Below are positions 52,878-60,895 of a DNA stretch of 64,000 nt, piece after piece. Position numbers and translations under genes: made by a program. How positions within the stretch are numbered: the stretch's first letter is position 1; each line of letters starts with the position of its first letter. Below the pieces are notes generated by a model, which saw nothing but the letters and a program-made list of their open reading frames with translations, was not told where the DNA came from and did not search any database. This DNA is from 40CM-4-69-5 sp036556905. Its GTDB lineage: Bacteria > Methylomirabilota > Methylomirabilia > Rokubacteriales > CSP1-6. The DNA lies in assembly GCA_036556905.1 (NCBI GenBank), contig DATBIM010000108.1:1-64000 (forward strand), given 5' to 3'.

Positions 52878-53057
52878 CTAGTTGTTCGACACCTCCTGGC
52901 GGTCGAGTCGCACCAGATGGCGAGGAATCTGGACGACGCGCGCGTCGGACTTCAAGGCAGTGACCCTGACGGCGAAGAAGCCGAGATCCAGGGCCAGGCG
53001 ACGGAGCGCGAGGCTCAGCTCGGTGAGAATCTCGGCGAGCTCCTTGAGGTCGTCCAT
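52878..53057 (-). CDS. small protein of unknown function (59 aa)
   Basis: Starts MDDLKELAEILTELSLALRR, an amphipathic Leu/Glu/Arg helix, continues through a hydrophobic LGFFAVRV, and ends RLDRQEVSNN. The regular heptad-like leucines and the clean stop suggest a real small protein. No family is recognised. It precedes by a short gap the gene at 52196-52729 on the same strand and follows 53141-53368. Confidence 0.45.
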   Translation of the reverse strand: MDDLKELAEILTELSLALRRLALDLGFFAVRVTALKSDARVVQIPRHLVRLDRQEVSNN

Positions 53058-53140
53058 CGGGGCGTGGATCGTAGCCGATGCCGCAGGCTTCCGCCATGTG
53101 CAGGGAGGGATAGGAAAGGTTCTGACAGTTCGCCGGCTCG

Positions 53141-53368
53141 CTAGCTCGCTTTCGGGGGCTTGGGGCCGCGGAGGTAGGAGGTTCGATAGATCGGCTTGGG
53201 GATCGAGCGGTCGGTGTCCAGCTCGCGCAACCGGCGCCGGCCTTCTTCAACGGCGAGGGCAATGGTACGAAACGTGTGCCGCGACTCCTCGACGACCGCG
53301 CCAGCATAGTCGACGATGCGCCAGCGCCAGTCGGGCTGATTCGGCTTCGAAAAGGCTGCAACCTGCAT
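53141..53368 (-). CDS. small protein of unknown function (75 aa)
   Basis: QVAAFSKPNQPDWRWRIVDYAGAVVEESRHTFRTIALAVEEGRRRL and a basic tail; the W-RW-I-D-G-V-ES pattern resembles small proteins that are common in NC10 and delta-type genomes, made of a beta hairpin and a helix. It starts with ATG. Function unknown. Confidence 0.6.
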   Translation of the reverse strand: MQVAAFSKPNQPDWRWRIVDYAGAVVEESRHTFRTIALAVEEGRRRLRELDTDRSIPKPIYRTSYLRGPKPPKAS

Positions 53369-53540
53369 GGTGGGCCGCTCCTCTCTTCCGCTTGGGGTGC
53401 TCGTCTCAGGAGCGCGGAATCGCTGGAGACGGCGCCTGAGGGTGAGCGGAGTGTATCGCCGGGGGATGGCGAGCGCAACCGCCCCCGGCGGGTACCATGA
53501 CCCGCCTGGGGGCGCTGGAGCCGTCCTCGGCGCTCGGGGC

Positions 53541-53843
53541 TTACTGGTAGCGGAACAGCACCTTGATCCGCGGGTACTCCGGCGGCTTGCCCTCGAGGTC
53601 TACGATGCGGAAGGTGTTGTCCGGCGCCTCCAGCAGCAGATTGTTGTTGCTGATGGCGACGAACTTGCCCCACGCCTTCGGCACCGTGACCTCGTACTTG
53701 GGTACCAGGCTCTGGGCTTGCGCCTGATCGGGGCGAGCGATCTCGAGCAGCCGCGACCCGCCCAGCCAGGGCTGGACGGCGATCACGACCAGCGCCACGG
53801 CGATGACGGTCAAGACGACCTTCGTGTAGCGGTCCTTGGCCAC
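53541..53843 (-). CDS. membrane-anchored protein of unknown function
   Basis: 100 aa from GTG 53843, with AGGAGG five to six bases upstream. N-terminal anchor or signal (YTKVVLTVIAVALVVIAVQPWL), then a beta-rich soluble part with VPKAWGKFVAISNNNLLLEAPDNTFRIVDLEG ending IKVLFRY. Similar short proteins recur in related genomes (family not named here). Monocistronic by position. Confidence 0.7.
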   Translation of the reverse strand: MAKDRYTKVVLTVIAVALVVIAVQPWLGGSRLLEIARPDQAQAQSLVPKYEVTVPKAWGKFVAISNNNLLLEAPDNTFRIVDLEGKPPEYPRIKVLFRYQ

Positions 53844-54002
53844 GGGATCCTCCTGCGGTAGCTGGTGCACTGCGCTCTGGCGTCACGCGGATGGCCTAGA
53901 GTATGCCACGCGCGGGAAGAGGGGGCGGCGGCGACACCGAGCAGCGCCGGAGGGGCCCCGCGGCCAGCGGCCCGTGGTGTATACTGACCCGGCTTCGCTC
54001 CT

Positions 54003-54096
54003 GGAGAGGTGGCCGAGTCGGCCGAAGGCAGCCGCCTGCTAAGCGGTTACAGGGGCAAAACCTCTGTCCCGGGTTCGAATCCCGGCCTCTCCGCCA
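54003..54096 (+). tRNA. tRNA-Ser(GCT)
   Basis: 94 bases with CCA. Acceptor GGAGAGG/CCTCTCC, anticodon stem closing loop CTGCTAA (GCT), long variable arm, T arm with GGTTCGAATCC. One base separates it from the next tRNA. Confidence 0.95.
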
Positions 54097-54097
54097 C

Positions 54098-54174
54098 GCG
54101 CCCTTAGCTCAGATGGACAGAGCGTCGGACTACGAATCCGAAGGCCAGAGGTTCGAATCCTCTAGGGCGCGCCA
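54098..54174 (+). tRNA. tRNA-Arg(ACG)
   Basis: 77 bases with CCA. Acceptor GCGCCCT/AGGGCGC, anticodon stem TCGGA/TCCGA with loop CTACGAA (ACG). A34 of this tRNA is the substrate of TadA, whose gene is the next one downstream. Confidence 0.95.
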
Positions 54175-54248
54175 CTCCCCCTCGAAGCCCGGCCCGCTGC
54201 TTGATTTGCCGGACTGATGCGGGTAGCGTAGGAAAACCGCGGGCGCCG

Positions 54249-54773
54249 ATGGAGCGTCAGTCCGAGCGTCCCCAGCCTGCCGCCGAGCGCGATCCTCGCG
54301 ACGAGGAGTTCATGCGGCAGGCCCTCGCCGAAGCGAGGCGGGGACTGGACGCCGGCGAAGTGCCAGTGGGCGCCGTCGTGGTGGTCGGCGGCGCGGTGAT
54401 CGCGCGCGCACATAACGCGCCCATCGCTCGGCGAGATCCCACGGCCCACGCCGAGATCCTGGCGTTGCGGGAGGCGGCGCGGGCGCTCGGGAACTACCGG
54501 TTGACGGGCGCGACGCTCTACGCCACTGTCGAGCCGTGCCCGATGTGCTGCGGGGCGGCGCTGCAAGCCCGCATCGCCCGGCTCGTCTACGGGGCGGCCG
54601 ACCCGAAGGCCGGCGCGGTCGGCTCGCTGTACCGCTTGCTCGAGGATCCGCGCCTGAATCACCGGGTGCCGGCGACGGGCGCGGTCCTGGAAGCGGCGAG
54701 CACGGCGCTGCTGAACGAGTTCTTTGAGACGAAGCGTGGACAGCGACGCGGAGGGGTGGCCGAGCCCGGTTGA
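54249..54773 (+). CDS. tadA: tRNA-specific adenosine deaminase TadA
   Basis: 174 aa. It converts A34 to inosine in tRNA-Arg(ACG). Zinc and catalytic motifs are THAEILAL (His, and Glu as proton shuttle) and PCPMCCGAAL (two Cys ligands); EVPVGAVVV at the start is typical. ATG 54249 is the likely start but no good ribosome-binding site is seen. The last 23 bases of the gene overlap the 5' end of tRNA-Ser(CGA), so the mRNA 3' end and tRNA processing compete. Confidence 0.94.
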   Translation: MERQSERPQPAAERDPRDEEFMRQALAEARRGLDAGEVPVGAVVVVGGAVIARAHNAPIARRDPTAHAEILALREAARALGNYRLTGATLYATVEPCPMCCGAALQARIARLVYGAADPKAGAVGSLYRLLEDPRLNHRVPATGAVLEAASTALLNEFFETKRGQRRGGVAEPG

Positions 54774-54845
54774 AGGCGTCCGACTCGAAATCGGATAGGG
54801 GCCCAGAAGGTCTCTCGGGGGTTCAAATCCTCTCCCCTCCGCCAT
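54751..54845 (+). tRNA. tRNA-Ser(CGA)
   Basis: 95 bases with CCA. Acceptor GGAGGGG/CCCCTCC, anticodon stem TCCGA/TCGGA with loop CTCGAAA (CGA), long variable arm. Its first 23 bases are also the end of tadA. A run of six T follows at once, a possible transcription stop. Confidence 0.94.
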
Positions 54846-54866
54846 TTTTTCGCAGCGTGCAGCCGG

Positions 54867-54958
54867 GAGGGGTGACCGAGCGGCCGAAGGTGCGGCACTG
54901 GAAATGCCGTGCACGGGTAATCCCTGTGCCGTGGGTTCAAATCCCACCCCCTCCGCCA
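54867..54958 (+). tRNA. tRNA-Ser(GGA)
   Basis: 92 bases with CCA. Acceptor GGAGGGG/CCCCTCC, anticodon stem CGGCA/TGCCG with loop CTGGAAA (GGA), long variable arm. Directly precedes the SRP RNA. Confidence 0.95.
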
Positions 54959-54971
54959 CCTTATCAACGGC

Positions 54972-55244
54972 GTGGCCGTGCTAGACGGGGAGGTAGCGGT
55001 GCCCTGTAGCCCGCAATCCGCTCCAGCGGGGTCGAATCCCCTTTCGAGGGCGGGTCGTGTTGAATGAGCCTCGTGGGACGGCATTGAAGGTTGGGCCCTA
55101 CGCAACGGGAATCGTCGAACCCCGCCAGACCCGGAAGGGAGCAACGGTAAGGCGACCCTCTCGTGTGCCGTGGGAGTACCTGACTGGAGTCGGCTCCGCG
55201 GGGAGATCGCAGGACGGCGCGTTCGACGGAGGGTGCACGGCCAC
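54972..55244 (+). ncRNA. ffs: signal recognition particle RNA, large type with Alu domain
   Basis: The 5' part has the Alu-type GGGGAGGTAGCGG, GTGCCCTGTA and CGCAATCCGCTC; the S domain has GCCAGACCCGGAAGGGAGCA with the GGAAG tetraloop region. The ends GTGGCCGTGC (54972-54981) and GCACGGCCAC (55235-55244) pair perfectly and set the limits. The layout matches the Bacillus-type scRNA rather than the 4.5S RNA of most Gram-negatives. Confidence 0.9.
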
Positions 55245-55250
55245 TTTAGT

Positions 55251-55311
55251 ATCGGAGCGCCTGCCCGCCTTGAGCCGAGGGTGGCGAGCGAGAGGTAGGC
55301 GGGGCTCCGAT
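55251..55311 (+). other. long inverted repeat between SRP RNA and dnaX
   Basis: ATCGGAGC, five bases, CCCGCCT pair with AGGCGGG and GCTCCGAT, giving a 15-pair stem with one 5-base bulge and a loop of 26 bases. It ends 14 bases before the dnaX start codon and has no U-run, so it could limit ribosome access or separate SRP RNA from the dnaX message by processing. Confidence 0.6.
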
Positions 55312-55325
55312 CGTGGAGTCCACCG

Positions 55326-56972
55326 GTGAGCTATCAGGTCTTGGCGCGGAAGTGGCGGCCGCAGACGTTTGAGGCCGTCGTCGGTCAGGACGCCATTACC
55401 CGGACCCTGCGGAACGCCCTGGCCGCGGCCCGGATCGCCCATGCGTACCTGTTCGCGGGCCCGCGGGGGGTCGGCAAGACGACCACGGCCCGGCTCCTGG
55501 CCAAGGCTCTGCTCTGCCCCGAGCGACGCGGCGCCGACGCCTGCGGGGTCTGCTCCGTCTGCCAGGAGGTGCAGGCCGGCACCATCGTGGACGTTATCGA
55601 GATCGACGCGGCCTCCAACCGCGGGATCGACGAGATCCGGACGCTGCGCGAGAACGTGAAGTACGCGCCGGCGCGCGGGCGCTACAAGGTCTACATCATC
55701 GACGAGGTGCACCAGCTCACGGCCCACGCCTTCGATGCCCTGCTCAAGACGTTAGAGGAGCCGCCCAGCCACGTCGTGTTCGTGCTGGCCACCACCGACC
55801 CCCGCGACATCCCGGCCACCGTGCTGTCCCGGGTGCAGCGCTTCGACTTCCGACCGATCCCGCCGGACACCCTGGCCGGCAGCCTCGAGCGCATTCTCAG
55901 CCAGGAGAAGATCCCCTTCGAGCCGGCGGCGCTGCCCATCGTGGTGCGCGCGGCCGAGGGCTCTCTGCGAGATGCCCTGTCGCTGCTGGACACCGCGATC
56001 GCCTATGGCGAGGGTCGTCTGGAGGCCGCCACCGTGGCCACGCTGCTCGGGGCCACCGCACCGGCCGAGGTCCTGGACTTCGGTGCGGCCCTGGTGGGAC
56101 ACGACACGGCCGCGGCCCTGGAGGCCATCGATCGGGCCGTCCGTGAGGGCGAGGATCTGGTGGCCTTCACGCGCGACATCGTCGAGCTGCTCCGCCGGGC
56201 GCTGGTGCTCAAGGCGGCCCCCCGGGCCCAGCTGGCCGACCTCGCCGCCAGCGAGGCCAATGCGCTGCGCAAGCTGGGCGAACCCGTGAGCCTCGACGAG
56301 CTCCTCTACCTCCTGCGCGCCTTCGTGGAGGCCGACACGCTCATGCGCGAGTCACCCCACCCGCGAGTCGAGCTCGAGGTCGCCGCGGTGTGCGCCACCC
56401 GGCGTCCGGTGCCCCAGGCCATCGACGACGTCCTGCGCCGTCTCGACGAGGCCCAGGCCCAGCTCGCGCACTACGCGCCCAGCCCACCGCCGGTGGCGCC
56501 GGTGCAGGAGAATCTGCTGTCGGGGCGGGCTGCCCCATCGCCGCGGGCCCCGCAGCCGGCACCTCGCGAGCCGGCGCCACGGCCAGCCGGCACGCCCCCC
56601 GCGACGCCATCACCCGGCGAGGACCTGGCAACCGTGTGGCAGCGGGTCGTTGACGAGGTGATGCGCAAGAAGCCGATGCTGGGGGCCGTGCTGGCCCAGG
56701 CCACGCCGCTCGGTGTCGCCAGCGGCGAGCTGACCATCGCGGTAGCCGGCAACCATTTCCACCGAGAGCTCCTGACCGATCGAGCGAACCGAGAGCTGGT
56801 GCTGACGGGAGTCCGCCGGTGGCTTCGGGACGTCGAGCGGCTCAGCGTGAGCGAAGCGCCGGGGGTCGGCCGGGACGCGACTGCGCACCCGGCCGTGCAG
56901 GCGGCGCTGGCCGAGCTTGAGGGCGAGGTGGTCGCGGTACGCCCGCGGCCATCGGAAGGAGAGGGGCAGTGA
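55326..56972 (+). CDS. dnaX: DNA polymerase III subunits gamma/tau
   Basis: 548 aa clamp-loader ATPase. SYQVLARKWRPQTFEAVVGQD opens the protein; Walker A AGPRGVGKTTTARLLAKAL, a zinc module with four cysteines (CPERRGADACGVCSVC), Walker B IIDEVHQL and the sensor region follow. After residue 380 there is a Pro/Ala-rich linker and a C-terminal domain. It starts with GTG. No obvious slippery A-run for a shortened gamma form was seen. Confidence 0.95.
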   Translation: MSYQVLARKWRPQTFEAVVGQDAITRTLRNALAAARIAHAYLFAGPRGVGKTTTARLLAKALLCPERRGADACGVCSVCQEVQAGTIVDVIEIDAASNRGIDEIRTLRENVKYAPARGRYKVYIIDEVHQLTAHAFDALLKTLEEPPSHVVFVLATTDPRDIPATVLSRVQRFDFRPIPPDTLAGSLERILSQEKIPFEPAALPIVVRAAEGSLRDALSLLDTAIAYGEGRLEAATVATLLGATAPAEVLDFGAALVGHDTAAALEAIDRAVREGEDLVAFTRDIVELLRRALVLKAAPRAQLADLAASEANALRKLGEPVSLDELLYLLRAFVEADTLMRESPHPRVELEVAAVCATRRPVPQAIDDVLRRLDEAQAQLAHYAPSPPPVAPVQENLLSGRAAPSPRAPQPAPREPAPRPAGTPPATPSPGEDLATVWQRVVDEVMRKKPMLGAVLAQATPLGVASGELTIAVAGNHFHRELLTDRANRELVLTGVRRWLRDVERLSVSEAPGVGRDATAHPAVQAALAELEGEVVAVRPRPSEGEGQ

Positions 56973-57283
56973 AGGGCTTCGGCAACCTCATGAAGGAAGC
57001 GCAGCGGCTGCAGCAGCAGATGCAGGAGCTCCAGGAGCAGGTGGCCCAGAAGAAGGTCCAGGCGACGGCGGGCGGTGGCATGGTGACGGTCGAGGTCAAT
57101 GGCCGCCAGGAGGTCCTGGCCATCAAGATCGACCCCGAAGTCATCAACCGGGACGATCCCCAGATGCTGGAGGACCTCGTTCTGGCCGCGTGCAACGAGG
57201 CGCTCCGCAAGTCGCGGGAGCTGGTGCAGCAGGAGCTGGGCAAGCTGACGGGTGGGCTGAAGATCCCCGGGCTGAGCCCGTAG
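56969..57283 (+). CDS. YbaB/EbfC nucleoid-associated protein
   Basis: 104 aa: GFGNLMKEAQRLQQQMQELQEQV, then VQATAGGGMVTVEVNGRQEVLAIKIDPEVI and ACNEALRKSRELVQQELGKLTGG. This is the standard tweezer-shaped DNA-binding dimer. The GTG overlaps the dnaX stop by four bases, so it is coupled to dnaX; recR follows within ten bases. Confidence 0.95.
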   Translation: MKGFGNLMKEAQRLQQQMQELQEQVAQKKVQATAGGGMVTVEVNGRQEVLAIKIDPEVINRDDPQMLEDLVLAACNEALRKSRELVQQELGKLTGGLKIPGLSP

Positions 57284-57289
57284 GCGGCG

Positions 57290-57892
57290 GTGGCCCACTA
57301 CCCGGAACCGGTCGCCCGGCTCATCGACGCATTGCAGCGGCTGCCGGGGATCGGCCCCAAGACGGCGCAGCGGCTGACCTTCTTCTTGCTCAAACGGCCG
57401 GTCGATGAGGTGCGCGAGCTCAGTGAGGCGCTCCTGGCCGTGAAAGAGCGCATCGTCTACTGCCGGGTGTGCTTCAACGTCACCGACCAGGACCCCTGCC
57501 GAATCTGCGCCGACCCCTCGCGCGACCATCGACTCATCTGCGTCATCGAGGAGCCCAACGACCTGCTGGCAATGGAACGGACGGGCGAATACCGGGGCCA
57601 GTACCACGTGCTGCTGGGCGCGCTCTCCCCGCTCGATGGCATCGGGCCCGAGGACCTCAAAGTGCGCGAGCTCCTGGCCCGCCTGGACGCCGGCGGGACC
57701 ACCGAGGTGATCCTCGCCACCAACCCCAACGTGGAGGGTGAGGCCACCGCGCTCTATCTGGCCAAGCTCCTGCGCCCGCTCGGCGTGCGGGTCACACGCA
57801 TCGCGCGCGGGCTGCCGGTCGGCGGCGACCTGGAGTACGCGGATCAGGTTACGCTCTCCAAGGCCCTCGAAGGGCGCCGCGAGATCGGATAG
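57290..57892 (+). CDS. recR: recombination protein RecR
   Basis: 200 aa: helix-hairpin-helix LQRLPGIGPKTAQRLTFFLL, zinc finger CRVCFNVTDQDPCRIC, TOPRIM with VIEEPNDLLAMERTGEYRGQYHVL and the C-terminal Walker-B-like LPVGGDLEYADQVTLSKALEGR. GTG start. Works with RecF and RecO in gap repair. Confidence 0.96.
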   Translation: MAHYPEPVARLIDALQRLPGIGPKTAQRLTFFLLKRPVDEVRELSEALLAVKERIVYCRVCFNVTDQDPCRICADPSRDHRLICVIEEPNDLLAMERTGEYRGQYHVLLGALSPLDGIGPEDLKVRELLARLDAGGTTEVILATNPNVEGEATALYLAKLLRPLGVRVTRIARGLPVGGDLEYADQVTLSKALEGRREIG

Positions 57893-57940
57893 CGCGGAGG
57901 TTTGGAGGGCGGCGCGGGGCTGCTGTAGAGTAAAGAGCAT

Positions 57941-58016
57941 TCCCCGGTAGCTCAGTCGGTAGAGCGGGTGACTGTTAATCACTAGGTCGCAGGTTCGAGT
58001 CCTGCCCGGGGAGCCA
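57941..58016 (+). tRNA. tRNA-Asn(GTT)
   Basis: 76 bases with CCA. Acceptor TCCCCGG/CCGGGGA, anticodon loop CTGTTAA (GTT), T arm CAGGTTCGAGTCCTG. A TAGAGT hexamer ten bases upstream may be its -10. Confidence 0.95.
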
Positions 58017-58108
58017 TTCCTCCGTTCGCTGGGCGGCGCTCGCGTGCAAGTGTTGACCTCCCGCCCGGCATCGCTGTAGTGTTGACGCGTCGTGTGGGAC
58101 GCTCCTCG

Positions 58109-58384
58109 ATGCCCGCACCACCGCTGTCCCGAATGGAGCCCGACGAGGTCGCCAGGGTCCTGACTGCCTTCATCAACACCCACGTCATGGCCCGCGGCCG
58201 GCCGATGCACCCGGACGATGCGTTCGAGGCGGCCGGGGTCGATTCCATGGCGCTACTGAAGATCCTCGTCTTCGTCGAGAAGCGGTTCGGCTTCTGGATG
58301 CCCGACGAGGACCTCGTGGAGGACAATCTCACGTCGCCCCGCGCGCTGGCGAACTACATCTGTCGCCGCGGCATCGCTTCCTAG
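58109..58384 (+). CDS. acyl/peptidyl carrier protein
   Basis: 91 aa. The core is a four-helix carrier: VARVLTAFINTHVM, DDAFEAAGVDSMALLKILVFVEKRFGF, and a final helix region. The phosphopantetheine serine is in GVDSMALL. The start may be ATG 58109, GTG 58079 or ATG 58133; the middle option has the most natural length. It opens the biosynthetic cluster and should carry the substrate activated by the ANL ligase at 60896-62350. Confidence 0.85.
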   Translation: MPAPPLSRMEPDEVARVLTAFINTHVMARGRPMHPDDAFEAAGVDSMALLKILVFVEKRFGFWMPDEDLVEDNLTSPRALANYICRRGIAS

Positions 58385-58400
58385 CGAGAGTCGGCTGACC

Positions 58401-59684
58401 ATGCGGCGGCTGCCCTTGCGCGGAGCCGATCTGGTCCTCGTCGGCATGCAGTCGCTGTGGGGAAGGGCGGAGCCGAGCCACAACACCCTCCTGGTCGTCG
58501 AGTGTGACCGCGCGCCGGAGCCGGAGCGGATCCGCCAGGCCCTCGACCGGTTCCTGGACTTCTGCCCCTGGCCGGCGGCCCGCCTCCGCCGTCCCCTTCC
58601 CTGGGGCCGGCTGTCCTGGATGGCCGGCGGGCGGGACACCCTCGCGCTTCCTCCGGTGACGCACCATCCGGTCGCCTCGAGAGACGAGGTCCACCGCCAG
58701 CTCGAGGCCGAGCTCAATACACCCATTGATCCGAGGCGGCAGGCGCCGGTCCGCTTCCTCGTCGTGGACACCTTCCTGGTGATGACGTGGTTTCATCCCC
58801 TGATGGATCCGCGGGGCGGCCAGAATCTGCTGGCCCATCTGTCGGGGCTCGCCGAGCAGGGCGGCCGGCCGCCCTGGAACGGCGTGACGCCGCGCTTCGT
58901 TCCAGCCCGGGACCCGCGACCGCTCAAGGAGCGCGGCCGGGTCGCCCGCCGCAGCGTCGAGTACATGACGACCCTGGCGCCGGTCCCGCCGGTGTCGCCG
59001 GGATCGCGGCTGGACTCCCCGGGCCGCGTCCGCTTCCGCCAACAGAGCTTCGACGCGGACGCGTCATCGGAGAATGGCAATCGCGCCACCCGCGAGATCT
59101 GCTGGCGCCTGGCCGTGGTCGGCAAGGCCATGACCGAGCTCTGGGAACGGCGGAGGCTGCCCGACGTTCCCTTCCTCGTGCCCATCTCGGTGGACTTGCG
59201 GGCCACGGGCGATCCGGAACCGACGTTCGGAAACTCACTGGCGTTTCACTTCGCCCGGTTCAGGTCCGCCGAGGCCGCCGACGTCCCGGCCCTGGCCCGG
59301 GCTCTGCGTCAGCAGATGGCGGAGGCCGTTCGCGACGGGCAGATCGAGGCGAACGCCGTGGCCATGGAGTTCCTGACGTATCGGCCGCGCCGGATGATGT
59401 TGCGGGCGCTGCCCTGGATGGCATCCCGGGAGACGTTTTCCTTCAACTGCGCGGATATCACGGACTTTCCCAGGGCGATGCCGACGGTGTTCGGCCGGCG
59501 GGTCGTCAACGCCTACCATGTGCCCGCCGTGCTGCCCCGTCCCGGGATCGGCGTCTTCTTCAACCGCTGTGGGAGGCAGAACAACGTCGTGATCGCGTGG
59601 GTCGAGGGGGCGGCCGACGAGGGCGAGGTGGACAGGATCATGGAGGTCGTCGAGGAGGGGATGGAGTGGGCCCGTCTGCCCTGA
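58401..59684 (+). CDS. condensation-superfamily acyltransferase
   Basis: 427 aa related to NRPS condensation domains and WS/DGAT- or PapA-type acyltransferases. The catalytic HxxxDxxG reads FHPLMDPRGG near residue 132-140. Two CAT-like halves are recognisable, the second with NSLAFHFARFRS and the late FSFNCADITDFP region that stands where the DFGWG latch lies in relatives. Expected role: transfer of the carrier-bound acyl group to an alcohol or amine, or to a second carrier. It follows the carrier gene by 17 bases. Confidence 0.75.
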   Translation: MRRLPLRGADLVLVGMQSLWGRAEPSHNTLLVVECDRAPEPERIRQALDRFLDFCPWPAARLRRPLPWGRLSWMAGGRDTLALPPVTHHPVASRDEVHRQLEAELNTPIDPRRQAPVRFLVVDTFLVMTWFHPLMDPRGGQNLLAHLSGLAEQGGRPPWNGVTPRFVPARDPRPLKERGRVARRSVEYMTTLAPVPPVSPGSRLDSPGRVRFRQQSFDADASSENGNRATREICWRLAVVGKAMTELWERRRLPDVPFLVPISVDLRATGDPEPTFGNSLAFHFARFRSAEAADVPALARALRQQMAEAVRDGQIEANAVAMEFLTYRPRRMMLRALPWMASRETFSFNCADITDFPRAMPTVFGRRVVNAYHVPAVLPRPGIGVFFNRCGRQNNVVIAWVEGAADEGEVDRIMEVVEEGMEWARLP

Positions 59685-60889
59685 GTTACGACGTCGTGGT
59701 CGTGGGGGGTGGCGCGGCCGGGCTGGCTGCGGCCGTGACGGCGGCCGAGCACGGCGCCCGCACCGCCCTGGTCGAGCGCTACGGATTCCTCGGCGGCATG
59801 GCCACGGCCGGGATGGTCGGCACGATCTGCGGGCTCTATCGCACGACCCAGTCGGGGCCGCCGGAGGTGCTCAACGAGGGATTCCCCGAGCGGTTCGCCC
59901 GCCGGCTCGCCGGCCGGCCGGGCTGCGAACCCCCGACCCGCCGCGGCCGGACCTTCGTGCTGCCGTACACCCCGTTCGCCTTCATGGCCCTGGCCGACGA
60001 GCTGACGGCCGCTGTCCGCGGCCTGGATGTATACCTGCACGCGTATCTTGCGGCGGCAGAGCCGCCCGCCGGCCGCGTCGCGTCGGTGCGGGTGATCACC
60101 TGGGAGCGGACCGTCGAGCTGGCGGCCCGGGCCTTCGTGGACACGAGCGGCGACGCGGTGGTCGCGCACCAGGCGGGCGCCGCGACGGAGACGGCGCCGC
60201 CGGCCGACCGACAGTTGCCGGCGTTGATCTTCGTGCTGCAGCAGGTCGATACCGCGGCCCTGGGTTCCGGCGCGCGGGTGGCGGTGCTGCGGGCGCTGGT
60301 CACCGCCGAACAGGCGGGCATGCTGCCCAAGGGTGCGTCCAACCTGACCCTGGGCGTGTCGGCCCAGCCCGGGGAGGTGATCTGCAAGCTCGCGCTGAGC
60401 GGGATTGTCGAGGAGCTGGCCCCGGGCCGCGATCTGCTGACCCTGGCCGAGCAGGAGGGTCGCAGGCGGGCGCGGGCCGTGGTGGAATTTCTCAGATCGC
60501 TGCCCCCGTTCGCCCGGGCGTTCGTATCCCACGTCGCGCCGCAGGTCGGCGTCCGGGAGAGTCGCCGCGTGGTGGGCCGCTATCAACTGACGCGCGAGGA
60601 CGTGCTGGCCGGGCGCAAGTTCGGGGACGCGGTAGTCCGGGCCAGCTGGCCCATCGAGCTCTGGGCGGATGGGCACCCCGGGGCCCTCTACGAGTATCTG
60701 GAGGATGGCGAGACTTACGACATCCCCGGCCGCTGTCTGCAAGCGCGGGATGTGAGCAACCTGTTCGTCGCCGGGCGCTGCCTGAGCGCCACGCGCGAGG
60801 CGCTGGGCTCCGCGCGTGTGATCGGTACCTGTCTGGCCACCGGTGAGGCCGCGGGAGCGCTGGCGGCCAGTCGGGCCACCGAGGGCTAG
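59666..60889 (+). CDS. FAD-dependent oxidoreductase (FAD_oxidored, PF12831-like)
   Basis: 407 aa from GTG 59666. DVVVVGGGAAGLAAAVTAAEHG binds FAD, GFLGGMATAGMVG is the family's second mark, and the C-terminal RCLSATREALGSARVIGTCLATGEAAG closes the FAD site. GTG 59666 gives a 19-base overlap with the previous gene. A CTG at 59681 overlaps its stop as CTGA and would give the usual SYDVVVVGGG opening. Function in the pathway: oxidation or desaturation of the carrier-bound substrate is inferred, not shown. Confidence 0.82.
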   Translation: MGPSALSYDVVVVGGGAAGLAAAVTAAEHGARTALVERYGFLGGMATAGMVGTICGLYRTTQSGPPEVLNEGFPERFARRLAGRPGCEPPTRRGRTFVLPYTPFAFMALADELTAAVRGLDVYLHAYLAAAEPPAGRVASVRVITWERTVELAARAFVDTSGDAVVAHQAGAATETAPPADRQLPALIFVLQQVDTAALGSGARVAVLRALVTAEQAGMLPKGASNLTLGVSAQPGEVICKLALSGIVEELAPGRDLLTLAEQEGRRRARAVVEFLRSLPPFARAFVSHVAPQVGVRESRRVVGRYQLTREDVLAGRKFGDAVVRASWPIELWADGHPGALYEYLEDGETYDIPGRCLQARDVSNLFVAGRCLSATREALGSARVIGTCLATGEAAGALAASRATEG

Positions 60890-60895
60890 TCGCCG

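Noticed and set aside
52090..53886. A 598-codon minus-strand frame
   Set aside because: It spans tRNA-Ser and several smaller convincing genes; its sequence is Ser/Arg/Pro-rich without motifs.
55326..56972. Programmed frameshift producing a short gamma form of DnaX
   Set aside because: No A-rich slippery heptamer was noticed in the linker-coding region.
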